A stretch of 64,000 bases of DNA. It comes from Adenophora triphylla var. japonica (lineage: Eukaryota > Streptophyta > Magnoliopsida > Asterales > Campanulaceae). Made by a program: the position numbers and the translations under genes. The stretch covers positions 1 to 64,000 of the forward strand of contig JAFEMH010006926.1 in NCBI GenBank assembly GCA_022495995.1. Reading direction: 5' to 3'. Within the stretch, counting starts at the first letter, position 1. Each line of letters opens with the position of its first letter. Below, piece after piece: positions 22,570-32,818 of the stretch. The notes under the pieces are model-generated. The model was not told the DNA's origin. It did no database searches and saw only the letters and a program-made list of their open reading frames with translations.

Positions 22570-23308
22570 TGATGCTGTCCAATAATAACGGTTGGGCCTG
22601 ATCCAAGTCCATTGGCGAAAGAGTAGCAAGTAGGCCCAAAATCGAGATAAGACCCAAGAAGAAGACTAAAGCAGAGGTGGCCCAAGAAGGATCATAAGAA
22701 AGCGAGATAGGAAATATCCCGCTAAGAGTTAGTAAAGGGGGGGAAGACCAAGGCAATAATAGCGAGACATTATGAGGTAAACCGGCGAGATAACGATAAA
22801 GGCGAAATGCGAGATATTGTGGTAAGGCGAGACAGGCCAAAGGTAACCTTATCCGGCGAGAGAGGGATCCCAAATTGATGTTATTCACCAGAGGCGGCAT
22901 ATAAATATCTACGAAGTGGGGCCCATTAGACGGTTATGCATTGGGATTGGTGATCACGTGTTAAGGGTTTACTTTTATAAAGGACCAATGGAGTGGTGAC
23001 ACGTGGCAGGAGGCATGGAACGTGAGGATGTCACATGCAAGGCACGAGGGTAGGGGGTATAAGTATGAGAGGAAGGCTTCATTCCAAAGGTACGCCCATT
23101 TTTATACACACAGACACCTTCCTTACTGTTGGTTTTCCCCTTTGTCAAGCAAATTCTTATCCTCACGCCGGAGGGGCTTACGCCGGAGCCGCCCCCGGCT
23201 TAGTTAACGTTTGAGTGTGTGCAGATTGACTGGAGAAGAAGGAGCCGGAGATATCAAATTTGGACTACAACGGTGAGTTGCTGCTTGAGGAAATTCCTGG
23301 CAACATCA
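22570..23308 (+). repeat. 3' LTR of Tat element
   Basis: It is the same as the 5' LTR except for five substitutions and four fewer G in the G run (7 versus 11). It ends CATCA and is followed by the target duplication GTAAA. A TATAAATA word at the position equivalent to 10,367 and both CACGTG boxes are conserved. Confidence 0.97.
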
Positions 23309-23313
23309 GTAAA

Positions 23314-23528
23314 TTAATGAAATTGTATAATGAAACAAATATTGTGATTATAAAAAGTGAAGTAGTAGAGAGATAATGGAATACTAAATATTAAGTGAAT
23401 AGTTACTGTAATTATGAAGGGTCACAAAAATAAATAAGTAATAATTTTTTTTCCATTTTGAGATTGCGCCTTTTAAAATGGGACACCAAAAATGTAATTT
23501 TTTGACTTTTCAATTGTGACGGATAGAG
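23314..23528 (+). mobile_element. Right part of the split Stowaway-like MITE
   Basis: It continues the MITE begun at 9,985 and ends TTGTGACGGATAGAG before TA. The interior is AT-rich and non-coding. Its reverse complement, CTCTATCCGTCACAATTGAA, resembles the left end CTTGATCCGTTTTATTTGAA. Confidence 0.7.
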
Positions 23529-24226
23529 TATTGTTTACATTATTATAGTTAAAATGCAATTCATGTATTATTATACATGCTATCTTATATCAATAAAATG
23601 TAACACACATATTATAAAATATAGCTCATATTATCATGAAAGTCAGGATATAAATGCACGAACCCAAATCATAGAAACTCATAACCAAAATCAAATGTAT
23701 TCCTGCTAATTTTTATTTGATACGTGTGAAATTAATTATTGTTAATCTATGTCTATGGCTTCTCCACTTTTTGTGCGATATCTATCTCAATCTTTGAAAA
23801 GCACATATGGCATGGAGAAATTAAGTACCTTTAATATTTGTGGTCGAGGGGAAGGAGGGGCACTTAATACAAATGTCATTTTCTTACCAACGTGTTAACC
23901 ATATAATCTCTCTCTTAATCTATATCCTTATCCAGTTTTGATATAATGTTATTGAACTTATTCAATCTTAAAATAGTATTCACTTCTACTAATAATGAAT
24001 TAAATAACCCTAACAATAATGTACGAACCAACTATCCAATAGTCCATTTACTATTTACTGCCCGAGTTTAAACTAAATAATTTATTGATAATGGCAAAAA
24101 CGTTCGTATCAGATCAAATCCAGCGTCAGGTTGTATTCTGTATAATTGAATAACCTGAAAAATAAGAACAAAGACGTACACTAAATCGGGACTTCACCGG
24201 CAAAGGCACTCCAGTGTGAGAGTAAG
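23529..24226. other. Intergenic, nothing recognised
   Basis: AT-rich single-copy-looking sequence with no credible frame. The last part (about 24,100-24,226) resembles LTR leader text (GGCAAAGGCACTCCAGTGTG) but cannot be assigned. Confidence 0.4.
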
Positions 24227-24870
24227 TATCACTACAACAAAACAGCTTTTTGACAACGTTTTTTTTAACAACGTTTTCTTAAAAACGTTGTTATTGACTA
24301 ATTTTTACAACGTTTTTAGCTTAAACGTTGTAAAAGTTTCATTATAACAACGTTTATCAAAAAAATGTTGCGGTAATGGACTTTTTACAACGTTTTTAAA
24401 GAAATGTTGTGTAGTATACTACAACGTTTTTCTTATAAACGTTGTGAATGGACTTTTTACAACGTTTTTTAAGAAATGTTGCGAACTATACGACAACGTT
24501 TTTCTTATAAACGTTGTTAATTTACATTTTACAACGTTTGCTTAAGAAATGTTGCAACCTACAACGTTTTCTTATTAACGTTGTGAAGTTTGTTTTCAAA
24601 AAAAAAATATTTTTTGGTGGTGCCATTGCCAGGGCTTGAACCTAAGTCACTTGGGCATGAATTGGGTAACCTGACCAACCACACTACACCAGATTATTGG
24701 TTTTTGTTTTACAACGTTCCTTTAAGAAACGTTGCACCTACAACGTTTTCTTATATGAACGTTGCACCTACAACGTTTTCTTATATGAACGTTGCACCTA
24801 CAACGTTTTCTTATATGAATTACTTAATGTTCTCACGGTTCCTTAAATTTTAGAATCTAAAACATAATAA

Positions 24871-24996
24871 ATGTGCGTAAAATACAACAGTCTTCTTGTT
24901 CTAATTATCCCAGCAGCACTTGGCGGTGTTATCTACAGGTTCTTTCCTAAATTCCTTCATAACACTCTCCGCTTAATTTCATTAAACACGGTGTAA
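24871..24996 (+). CDS. Small hydrophobic ORF inside CACTA element
   Basis: A 41-codon frame from an ATG encodes a mostly hydrophobic peptide with LLVLIIPAALGGVIY, which could span a membrane once. It lies in the non-repetitive centre of the CACTA element, so it might be a captured host exon or chance. I do not recognise it and see no promoter. Confidence 0.2.
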   Translation: MCVKYNSLLVLIIPAALGGVIYRFFPKFLHNTLRLISLNTV

Positions 24997-25526
24997 GTTC
25001 AAGAGTGTTTTGAGTTCTTGCTCGAGTTGAGTTTGAACTTGAATAGGTTCTCGACTTCTTGAATCAATCAGGATTGGCTTGAATGCCCTACGAGTGTTGT
25101 TCCTGAAGAGTTCTATTTGTTAATTATAGTAAAAGTTAGATGCACTTGTACTGGACTCAAATTGAACTGTTTATGGAGGAATTAGGAACAGAAGTGAGCG
25201 GAGCATGCAAAGTTACTTTGTTGGAAGGTATTTTTGGCTTTTCATTCTACTCTTGTCATCTGTTGTTGTCCCAAATAAGAGGTGCACATCGACTTTCTTA
25301 AAATAATGATTAATACTCCCTCTGTCCCACTACGTAATAGATGCGAAGGAACTAACATTTCATTTAGTCCTGTAAGAGTATTATGGTATACTTAAACGTA
25401 ACAATTTTTTAGTTCTCAAAGAATGAAGTCTGACATGTGAATGGTTAATGCAAACAGGGATTAAAACTGCATTTAGACTAGTCAGGGACTCCTGGACGGA
25501 GGAAAGGATCAAGTGCGGGAGGCAAT

Positions 25527-25745
25527 ATGGATTATGCTCAGGCAGATGCATGGGCATCTGCGTACAGTGGTGTAGCAGCAGAGGCAGCCTTAGTAGCTGG
25601 GTTAGGCTTATTAGCATTCTTGAGGAGATCCAGTAACTCAATTTTTCATTTTTTTTTTTGGAATCGTTCCAAATTCATACAGAGATATATTTTTGTGATA
25701 TTTTTTTTTATATTTTGTTTCTGTAAAAATTGGATTTGGAATTGA
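25527..25745 (+). CDS. Unrecognised ORF in CACTA centre
   Basis: A 72-codon frame starts MDYAQADAWASAYSGVAA and continues with an Ala/Leu-rich stretch (EAALVAGLGLLAFL) before becoming T-rich low-complexity. The first 40 codons have balanced composition unlike the surrounding AT-rich DNA, so a captured exon is possible; a minus-strand frame overlaps. No family recognised. Confidence 0.2.
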   Translation: MDYAQADAWASAYSGVAAEAALVAGLGLLAFLRRSSNSIFHFFFWNRSKFIQRYIFVIFFFIFCFCKNWIWN

Positions 25746-26147
25746 TTTGTAGAATAAATAGTAAGTTGAAATTTTGAAGCAGGTGTAGTGGGTGAATTTT
25801 GGAATATTGGTGATTTTTTTTTTGAAAAATATTACTTTTCACAACGTTTATCAAAAAAACGTTGTGAACAAATAGACAACGTTTTTATAAAACGTTGTTG
25901 TACCTTTCTACCACGTTTCTTTAAAATGTTGTAATTGTATATTACAACGTTCTGTTTAACGTTGTTAAAAACTTTTTTACAACATTTAAAAAGCGTTGTC
26001 AAATTTTTTTTTACAACATTTAAAAAACGTTGTCTTAGACTGAGGCCTATTACAACGGTGGATATCACAACGTTTTCGAAAACGTTGTGAAAGGCCTATA
26101 ACAACGTTTAAAAAACGTTGTAAAAGACCCTTTTTGTTGTAGTGTAT

Positions 26148-27267
26148 TTGTGTTTAGAGAGATAAATCAATTGACAATATTTTAGAATTCATGTTGAATA
26201 GGAATTCGTGTGAGATAATGTTATAATCCTAGTGGGATTATAACTGTTCACATTACTTATTTGAGTATAATTAGATGATATATTCTGCACGTGCGCCTTG
26301 GAGGCGAGCTCCTCGACATAAGTTGCTTGATCGACTTGGGTTTACGCCGAGGAAGTGGAGAGTAAGGATAGGGAAGCCCATTTCCTTGCTTTATTGATCA
26401 CCGAGTAGGTAGCTCCTCGTCCTTGGACAATAACTTGATCGGTCTTGTTGAATGCCTTGCTCGGCATATGAGATGATCCCTGATTGGCATGTATAATTGT
26501 TGTGCATTAGTCATTATTCGCTCTGATATTTCTATGTCGATATAGTGGGAATAACGAGAAATAAAGACGAGCAAAGGTAGGTAAAGCCCACTCCCTTTGT
26601 CGTACTTGAGACTTGTATGGTTATATTTTGGGCCATTTCCATTTGGCTTTGCTCGGCCCGATTCACGTTCGTACCTCGGCTTATACCGTTCAGTGGCCCC
26701 TGACTTTCTAGCTCGGCTTTGCCGAGGAGGAAGTGGTGCTCTACCTCAGCTTAAATGAATACGAACGTACTTTTACGTGTCATAAGATGCTTCATTATCC
26801 ATCGGTTAAATCGACAATGATGGGCGCGAATATCGAGATCTGACATTCGTCTTGGAACTCTCTAGATCATTTATGGCGAGGGAGGTGACGACGCCTTTAC
26901 TCGGTTTATTCGACCCACACCCATTTAGATTTGGGTATATAAGCCAAAACCCACTTTCTTTTTTCTCTTTTATCACCATTTCGACTTGAGAGAGCACTAT
27001 AAGGTTGTAAAAAACTGCCAATCGTTTTCTTGATTCATTTGACAATTTCTGGTTTGTTTTCTCCGATTCTTTCGAGATTCTCACCAACAAATCATCAAAT
27101 TAGGTATTAATCTTCTCTCTTTTCTAATTTCTGCAATTTTACTTCGGATTGCTGGTTTTTGGTACTGTTCTTGGTGGGTTTTGCTCATACCGCCATTGTT
27201 GGTGTTCTTGAAGCTTTCTCTTGAATTTCCTTTGAATCAATTTCTTGTGCCTTCCTCATCCTTAGAT
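26148..27267. repeat. LTR-like region and leader of minus-oriented Tat-type element
   Basis: The words GCTCGGC, CCGAGGA and GCCGAGG recur through 26,280-26,760. If the element runs on the minus strand, GTCAGGGGCCAC (26,690-26,701 region) would be its polypurine tract and the LTR would lie to the left, starting TGAACGG near 26,690. A TATATAAG box at 26,936-26,943 on the plus strand precedes the antisense-family gene that starts at 27,268. The far LTR border is not visible. Confidence 0.4.
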
Positions 27268-28189
27268 ATGGCGAGAACGTGGAGAAATAACCCAAACGCC
27301 CTCTACTGCTACCATACCCAAAACCTTAGAATCTACCAAAGGATTGACGAGCTATGGTTGATGCTAAGTCTGGGAGAGATAGGAGAAATTCTGATGAGGT
27401 GCCAATCTCCTCGGACCGACGTGTACTACCCAAGTCGGTTTAGGATTGACCGAGTAGATGTAGAATCCCCCAATGTTGTGCTATTCCACGGCTGGACTGA
27501 GATTCTTGACCATATCAACCTCTACTACTTGAAGTCTGACCATTTGAAGCGACCTCCGTTATTGGGTAAGGATCCCTCCTCGGTTTTAATTGGTAGGGCG
27601 AGTAGGGATGCTTCCTCGTCCTCGTCTTTAATTTTTCCTTGGTCATATTTTGACCCTTTATTCTTTTATTTGTGCAGCCATGACGGGAAGAGGAAGTGGT
27701 GCTGCTCGTCCTATTGGTCCCTCGACTTCGGGGAGGATTGTAGATGCGTTTACCAAGGGAGCCCAATCTGGAGGCTGAGGTAGAGGCCATGGTAGATCTG
27801 GCCGAGGTGGGACTTATATCCCTAGGCCCAAATCTATTAGAGATGGGGAACCCATGTTAGAGGAATTACATTCTAAGTATGGGGTATCAATGGAGGAATA
27901 CCAACTTAGTTACTTTCCCGATATGTCTGTCAAAAACGAGAAGGCCATGGAGGATTTCATGTACTCCTTGAATTATGTCCATTTCTTCTTCAAACAATTC
28001 CAACTTCGCCTTCGTCTTCCTTTAGACCCCTTTATATGTGAATTTCTTGTGGATATAAAAGTCTCACCGGCCATGCTAGGTGCCAATGCCGTGAGGTTCC
28101 TCACTGGCTTCATAGTGTTATGTCGTAGCCTAGGTTTTGAACCTTGTCAGTCTGCCTTCCACCACTTTTTCACCGTCAGTTATATGTGA
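27268..28189 (+). pseudogene. Second antisense-family gene (gypsy-type transposon domain), truncated
   Basis: Exon 1 (27,268-27,565, MARTWRNNPNALYCY) joins across a GTAAG..TTTGTGCAG intron (27,566-27,677) to exon 2, which starts in frame with MTGRGSGAARPIGPST. One TGA (27,776-27,778), where a CGA would continue a GRG repeat, interrupts it. The same frame then carries EELHSKYGVSMEEYQLSYFP and the domain core FQLRLRLPLDPFICEFL, GANAVRFLTGFIVLCRSLGF. This matches the core of the antisense gene at 18.7-21.9 kb, here on the plus strand, implying a host Tat-type element on the minus strand. The frame breaks off at 28,189, so the 3' half and the rest of the element are lost. Confidence 0.65.
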
Positions 28190-28834
28190 ATTTTAATGAT
28201 CTTGACTTATTACACACTACGTGTGTCACCCAAGATTTACATTTCAATAGAATCATATAACTACTCTTTTATAGCGTCAACCATCCCCATACCACTTATA
28301 GCTAGTAAGTAGTGATATCACCACAAATAACGAAAGACTCAAATTTATGTTATTGAAATATTTAACACAAATATAGTGATTTTTCTTAAGCATCACAAAG
28401 TTGATTAAAGTTGATCGTTTGGCAATAACGAACTTATCAATATCTAGATTTGAGATCATAAATGGACATATGAACCAACCAAATTTGTGCTTTTGTCCCC
28501 CTTTGACTTCTACCCATTTGTCTGAGTCATGATAATCTCGTTATCTAGTCCTCCGCGGAGGAATCTTATGTAAACATCTATATACAATAAATTTTATATC
28601 TCAATCACTACACTACTAAAAAAAGGTAAACAGAGAGAAACGTCACCACTAAGGAGAATGTCTATTCAAATTCTTATTAGTATAGTTCATTATTATGAAT
28701 AATAAGACATTAATTCATTCATTCATCCTTATATCCTCCAAAAGACAAGTTTATACTTTGGTGGCATACTCTCACTGGAATAATAATTTCCCACTACAAA
28801 TATCATTTTTAATCTTGCATGCGATCACATCTGA
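28190..28834. other. Unassigned, nothing clear
   Basis: No credible coding frame. A CACTACTAAAAAAAGG word at 28,611 resembles a CACTA-type end but has no visible partner. Confidence 0.35.
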
Positions 28835-28945
28835 TTAATTAGAGACATCATTCCAAATCTCTTTGCTCCATGCAGGGGTCCCAGTAATAGGCTGCTCCAC
28901 ACGACCCTCAGCGACCGCTAATGCTATTTTTGCACTAAATGCAGG
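28835..28945 (-). CDS. Possible terminal exon of an unknown host gene
   Basis: On the minus strand an ATATGACAG acceptor precedes a 37-codon frame in phase 0 that reads PAFSAKIALAVAEGRVEQP, then TGTPAWSKEIWNDVSN and a TAA. Balanced amino-acid use and a clean acceptor suggest a genuine last exon. I do not recognise the protein. Possible further exons on the minus strand (for example near 29,270-29,340) are unclear, and a Stowaway-like end at about 29,133 lies between. Confidence 0.35.
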   Translation of the reverse strand, partial: PAFSAKIALAVAEGRVEQPITGTPAWSKEIWNDVSN

Positions 28946-29764
28946 CTGTCATATTAAAACAAACAAATATTATCACATACACAATACATATATAAATTTT
29001 CATATTCAATAGCAAGTCCTTCAAGAATTATATATATAAACACTAATAACCTAAATTACACTAATGACCACAAAGCACAAATACCCATAATTAATGAGAT
29101 GACATATATCAAAAACCTTAAGACATACTCCCTCCATCCCAAATTGAATTTCTAATTTTCCAATATTATTTTTCCCAAAATGAATACAATTACCAAAAAA
29201 AATGTTAAATGTGGGAGACAAATCCCAAAGAAAAGGAGCATTCCAAGCAAACTGCCCCAAGTATAGGCTGTTGCTGTCCATACTGCCTCAAATGTACCTG
29301 TCCAAATATCAAAAGGAGTGGAAACAAAAAGTGGAATTCTCTTCCTAACACAAAATAGAGCACACATGATTTTTGTTTGATTTATGGGCCAATATTAGGA
29401 GTCCAAAATGATTTAAACATTGGGCCATACAATCTGCCAGAAAATGAAACACACTGCGTATGTCATGAAAACTTAACATTTATACCCTTTTGTTGTCAAA
29501 ATCAGATAAAACTCAAAACCTAAAAGTTGTTGAGGACACATTTAAAATGAAGCACACCAGATTTCAGGTCCATCCAGTTAGGTTTGCTATGTCAAATAGC
29601 ATGGAAATTATCAGGACAGAACCTTCGTTGCCGAAAGACTGGACATAATCCGTTTAAGGGAAAAATGAAAAAAGGAACTTAGAAAAATAGAAAAAATATA
29701 GTGAAAATATGTGCATACTTCTACACGTGTTGTCCACAAAAAATCTCTTTTTTCTTTTCTCATA
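28946..29764. other. Intergenic or intronic DNA with a half Stowaway end
   Basis: A CTCCCTCCATCCCAAATTGA end at about 29,131 has no clear inverse partner. Otherwise only AT-rich DNA. The minus frame 29,152-29,367 is hydrophobic and partly MITE-derived, so not trusted. Confidence 0.35.
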
Positions 29765-29794
29765 CTAGTGAGTAACCCGTCGAAATTCGACGGG
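29765..29794 (-). other. Helitron 3' terminus (hairpin and CTAG)
   Basis: Palindrome 29,776-29,794 with arms CCCGTCGAA / TTCGACGGG and a one-base loop, then TTACTCA and CTAG on the minus strand, abutting T. This is the termination signal for rolling-circle transposition. Confidence 0.8.
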
Positions 29795-31194
29795 CATATT
29801 GAGGCTAATTATTCAAGGCACTTTTCTTCGTCCTTCTTTCATGCGAGATACGGTGAGCCAAATCTTACGGTTCACTTTTCAGCGTGCAGAGTTATCTTTC
29901 ATTCTTGGCCTGCCATTGTCCCTCACTTACACAAAATTTTTATCAAAATTCAATCAAGTTAATAAATAAATAATATGCAACGTTTATATTTAATTAAAAA
30001 TGTATACTTGATTTACATAATTTCAATAAATTTCTAGTGGATTAATTATCCGACTGATAACCTATTTCTTTTAATTAGTTATGTGTAGTGCACATGACGA
30101 ATTAAACATGCAAATCTCATTTTTTAACTCGTTTGACTAACCCCAATTAAAATATTAACGAATCGCACCTAAAAATTATCACGACCTAACTTCGTTTTGT
30201 TTAAGGTCAATGATCCAATTTAATTTAATAATTGGATTTCTTAAAACATTCTTACACAAACCAATTATCTTATGCAGAAATTTGTGTCCTAGCGTCTTAA
30301 GTTATACTCCTACTTTCTTAGAAGTATAATTTGCTGTTGACATTCTCAGTAATTCTAGTAAAAAAAAATGATTGAGAATGTCTTGAATTAATTTTTTATA
30401 GTAAAAAAATTCTATCAATAAATACCTCAATTTGGAACCAGAATGCTTGCTTACTCTATTTTCTCCTTCAAACTATGACTGGTTGTTCAAATGAGGCATT
30501 TTATTAAGGAGATTTCTCTGATTCTCTGATACGACTGTTCTTTTCTATCAACATGTCTAGAACATTTAGCCAAAAAAAAAAAATCCTAGGACCACACTTT
30601 AAAGAATGGTGATGCCGGCTTGGTTCTATAAGCTTCTCATTACTGATAGGTTATAAGTTTTGCCACTTCGAGGAATTACGAAAATTATTGTGCGAAAATG
30701 TGCATTTGATAGAAAATGGATGAAAACCACTGTGTACTACATAACAATGTAAAAGACCTTCACTGCATGACATGTTATTATTCAATTTACTCAGAAATAG
30801 AAAAGATAATATAACATCAAGATTTTCCTGTACCTTGGCACAAGTAGAAACTAAATTCGAGTTCAGTGCAAACTATTCATGAATGAAGAAAATGAGCACA
30901 AAAAGCTAGGATGCAGAAACAAATAGCAAGTCTTCCACATCTTCTGCTGTCTCTGGGGTCAATGAATGTAGATTTCCCAGAAAAGATTGGTAAATTTGGT
31001 TTATCAATGTTATGTTTATCAATGCCTCAATATGTAAATTTGGTTTCTTTTTGTGGGTCCTACAAGAAAAATTAGAAAAACACCAATTCTATAAAATAAG
31101 ATGACTGAAGCAAAAAACTCTAGCCAAAAAAAGGAATTATTCATATCAGAATCAAAGTCAATACCAATTACGACAATGATTACATACTGCTTAC
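29795..31194 (-). other. Helitron 3' non-coding region
   Basis: AT-rich with no large ORF. On the minus strand near 30,990-30,920 a short frame reads NLHSLTPETAEDVEDLLFVSAS before a stop. It looks like a real protein C-terminus and might be another captured piece, but I do not recognise it. Confidence 0.4.
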
Positions 31195-31400
31195 GGGACA
31201 GAAACAGAGACAGAAGAGGGTGGCCTCCCAATGGCCAAGCTGCCTTCAATCTGAAATGATCTGGCAGGCTTCACCGAACTAAGGTTGACCTGATGCGAAA
31301 AACCACTAACACGAGGTCCTTTGAGAATAAAAGTTGATTCCTTCATTCCAATAGCCTGCTGAAGAGAACCCATAACACCAGTTTCACTGCAAGCATGCAT
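31195..31400 (-). pseudogene. SHM3-like: Captured first exon of plastid serine hydroxymethyltransferase
   Basis: On the minus strand a frame runs from ATG to a GTAAGC donor. It starts MHACSETGVMGSLQQ and continues with VSGFSHQVNLSSVKPARSF and PPSSVSVSVP. From memory, plastid SHMT (Arabidopsis SHM3) starts MQACCGGNSMASLQQ, contains KFSQQLKFNISKPFRSSF and has SSVSLP just before the conserved enzyme. The match in order and spacing identifies a transit-peptide exon. No enzyme exons follow within the next 1.4 kb, so it is a fragment. It lies in the 3' part of the Helitron on the coding strand of its Rep gene, as captured fragments often do. Confidence 0.6.
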
Positions 31401-32818
31401 AATGGCTGCTGATATGCACACGCAAATATCCTAGTGACAAGAAAACTAAACACTTTAGTAATTGAACTTTAACTCCAATAAAATATCATAGCATCTACAT
31501 CAATCGATGAATCACAAATTCCCACTAAAGATATACAAAGTAATCCACTCAACTATCTTAAGGAGCCACTTGGTAATTGACTGCATCACTTTAATGTTAG
31601 CACGCCTGATTCATCCATCAGACCATGTTTCGAACACACCGATTTGAAATATATTCATATAACATAGACCATAGATAAAAAAATTTAAAAATGATAAAGG
31701 AGCCCAGCAGAAACAACTCTGGATGACGTTTTCCAAAGTTTTCATGGTAACTGTGTGCTTCATCACCATAAATGGAATGGAGCAGTAGGTATATTAGGTT
31801 GACATCACCAACCCAAACTCCCTCACAACAAAAAGACCACATATTTGTTGAAATTAACAATCAAAACTTACTCACAAAATGTCGACTTCTCAAACAATTA
31901 GCAGCAAAAGGAATAATCACAGTACATAAAAAATATAATTAAAAAATCTTCAACTTAGTGCTTCATCGGGATAAATGGTAAAATGGAGCAGAAGGAGGTA
32001 CTCCCTCCATCCCAAATTGAATGGCTCTCCAAAATGAATGATCTTTTGAAACTTTCTCTTCAAAACAGTCCCTAAATGATTTTTTACCAAATTTATTTTC
32101 AGTTAAATGTAGTTACTCAAATTTTGGTGAGCGTATTTGGTAGAGCACGAGATCAAGCTAGTTAGAGGCCATAGTTTTTTAAAGCTTTTAGGTACTTGAC
32201 TATGCTATTGCCTTTGTAAAAAACCACGGAGAACAATCGCATCAAAGCCTTGCTTATACAACATTCCACGCTGATAAGGCAAAATCATAAAAGTCAATTT
32301 CAGCACAAATTGCATTTATACTCTAACCAATTGATTAATGATTCAAAAAGAAAATTCAGAATTTATTTAGGGTAATCAGCTTGCAATAGAAACAGATAGG
32401 AAAGAAGAAGATGAACAAAGTGAATCAAATAGACATAGAATTTGATTGAACATAGAATGATACCTCATTGATGAAATTGAGTACGATTCCTGCACATTTG
32501 AAATAAGACTAAACTAAATTAGATTGCATATGTATTCTGCTAAGACAATAACTTTTCACGCCACATCATGCTTTGTTGTATTTGAAATGCATGAACCTAG
32601 ATAAATTAATATACTTGGCACAGATTGATCCTCACGTACCTGACTGGTGTGAATGATAATATAGATATCGTAAGGAAGTACAAATTACCCACCCGCCGGA
32701 TCTGTCAATATAAGCAAAAAGATATGACAAGAAAACAAATGTGACTGATACGTACAAGCATATGTTAATTCTACTTCACTTATTTTCTAGTATAAATGTT
32801 TATAATGTTACCATTACC
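31401..32818 (-). other. Helitron non-coding region downstream of helicase
   Basis: No coding frame trusted. A Stowaway-like half end (CTCCCTCCATCCCAAATTGA) at about 32,000 is of the same type as that at 29,131. The remainder may be introns or flanks of the captured SHMT segment. Confidence 0.4.

Larger units (their letters stand above)
10033..23308 (+). mobile_element. Full-length Tat-lineage Ty3/gypsy LTR retrotransposon with antisense gene
   Basis: The element is 13,276 bp with two LTRs (743 and 739 bp), both starting TGATG and ending CATCA. The 5-bp target duplication GTAAA is exact (10,028-10,032 and 23,309-23,313). Order: 5' LTR, tRNA-Asp-type primer site, gag, protease, reverse transcriptase, RNase H, a second (archaeal-type) RNase H, integrase, a repeat-rich spacer, an antisense gene, PPT, 3' LTR. 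The extra aRNH and the antisense ORF between pol and 3' LTR place it in the Tat group. By my reading the LTRs differ by five substitutions and one G-run indel (11 G versus 7 G), so insertion is recent, yet pol contains at least four frame breaks and one stop. Confidence 0.95.
24230..26144. mobile_element. Non-autonomous CACTA element (ACAACGTT family)
   Basis: Terminal inverted repeats CACTACAACAAAAC at the left and GTTTTTGTTGTAGTG-like at the right (TTTTTGTTGTAGTG) are flanked by the 3-bp duplication TAT (24,227-24,229 and 26,145-26,147). Both subterminal regions (24,250-24,820 and 25,840-26,125) are packed with ACAACGTTTTT and its inverse, the pattern of transposase-binding repeats in CACTA elements. 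At 24,727-24,820 a 30-bp unit around TTGCACCTACAACG is tandemly repeated three times. No transposase is encoded. A half Stowaway end (CTCCCTCTGTCCC, 25,317) lies inside. Confidence 0.93.

Noticed and set aside
26690..27267. Complete LTR of a second Tat-type element
   Set aside because: A PPT-like GTCAGGGGCCAC and TGAACGG start can be proposed, but the other LTR border and a second LTR are not visible, so only a low-confidence region is reported.
29152..29367. Hydrophobic minus-strand ORF (71 codons) as a membrane protein exon
   Set aside because: Its second half is read from a Stowaway-like end and the first half lacks clear splice sites; too weak to call.
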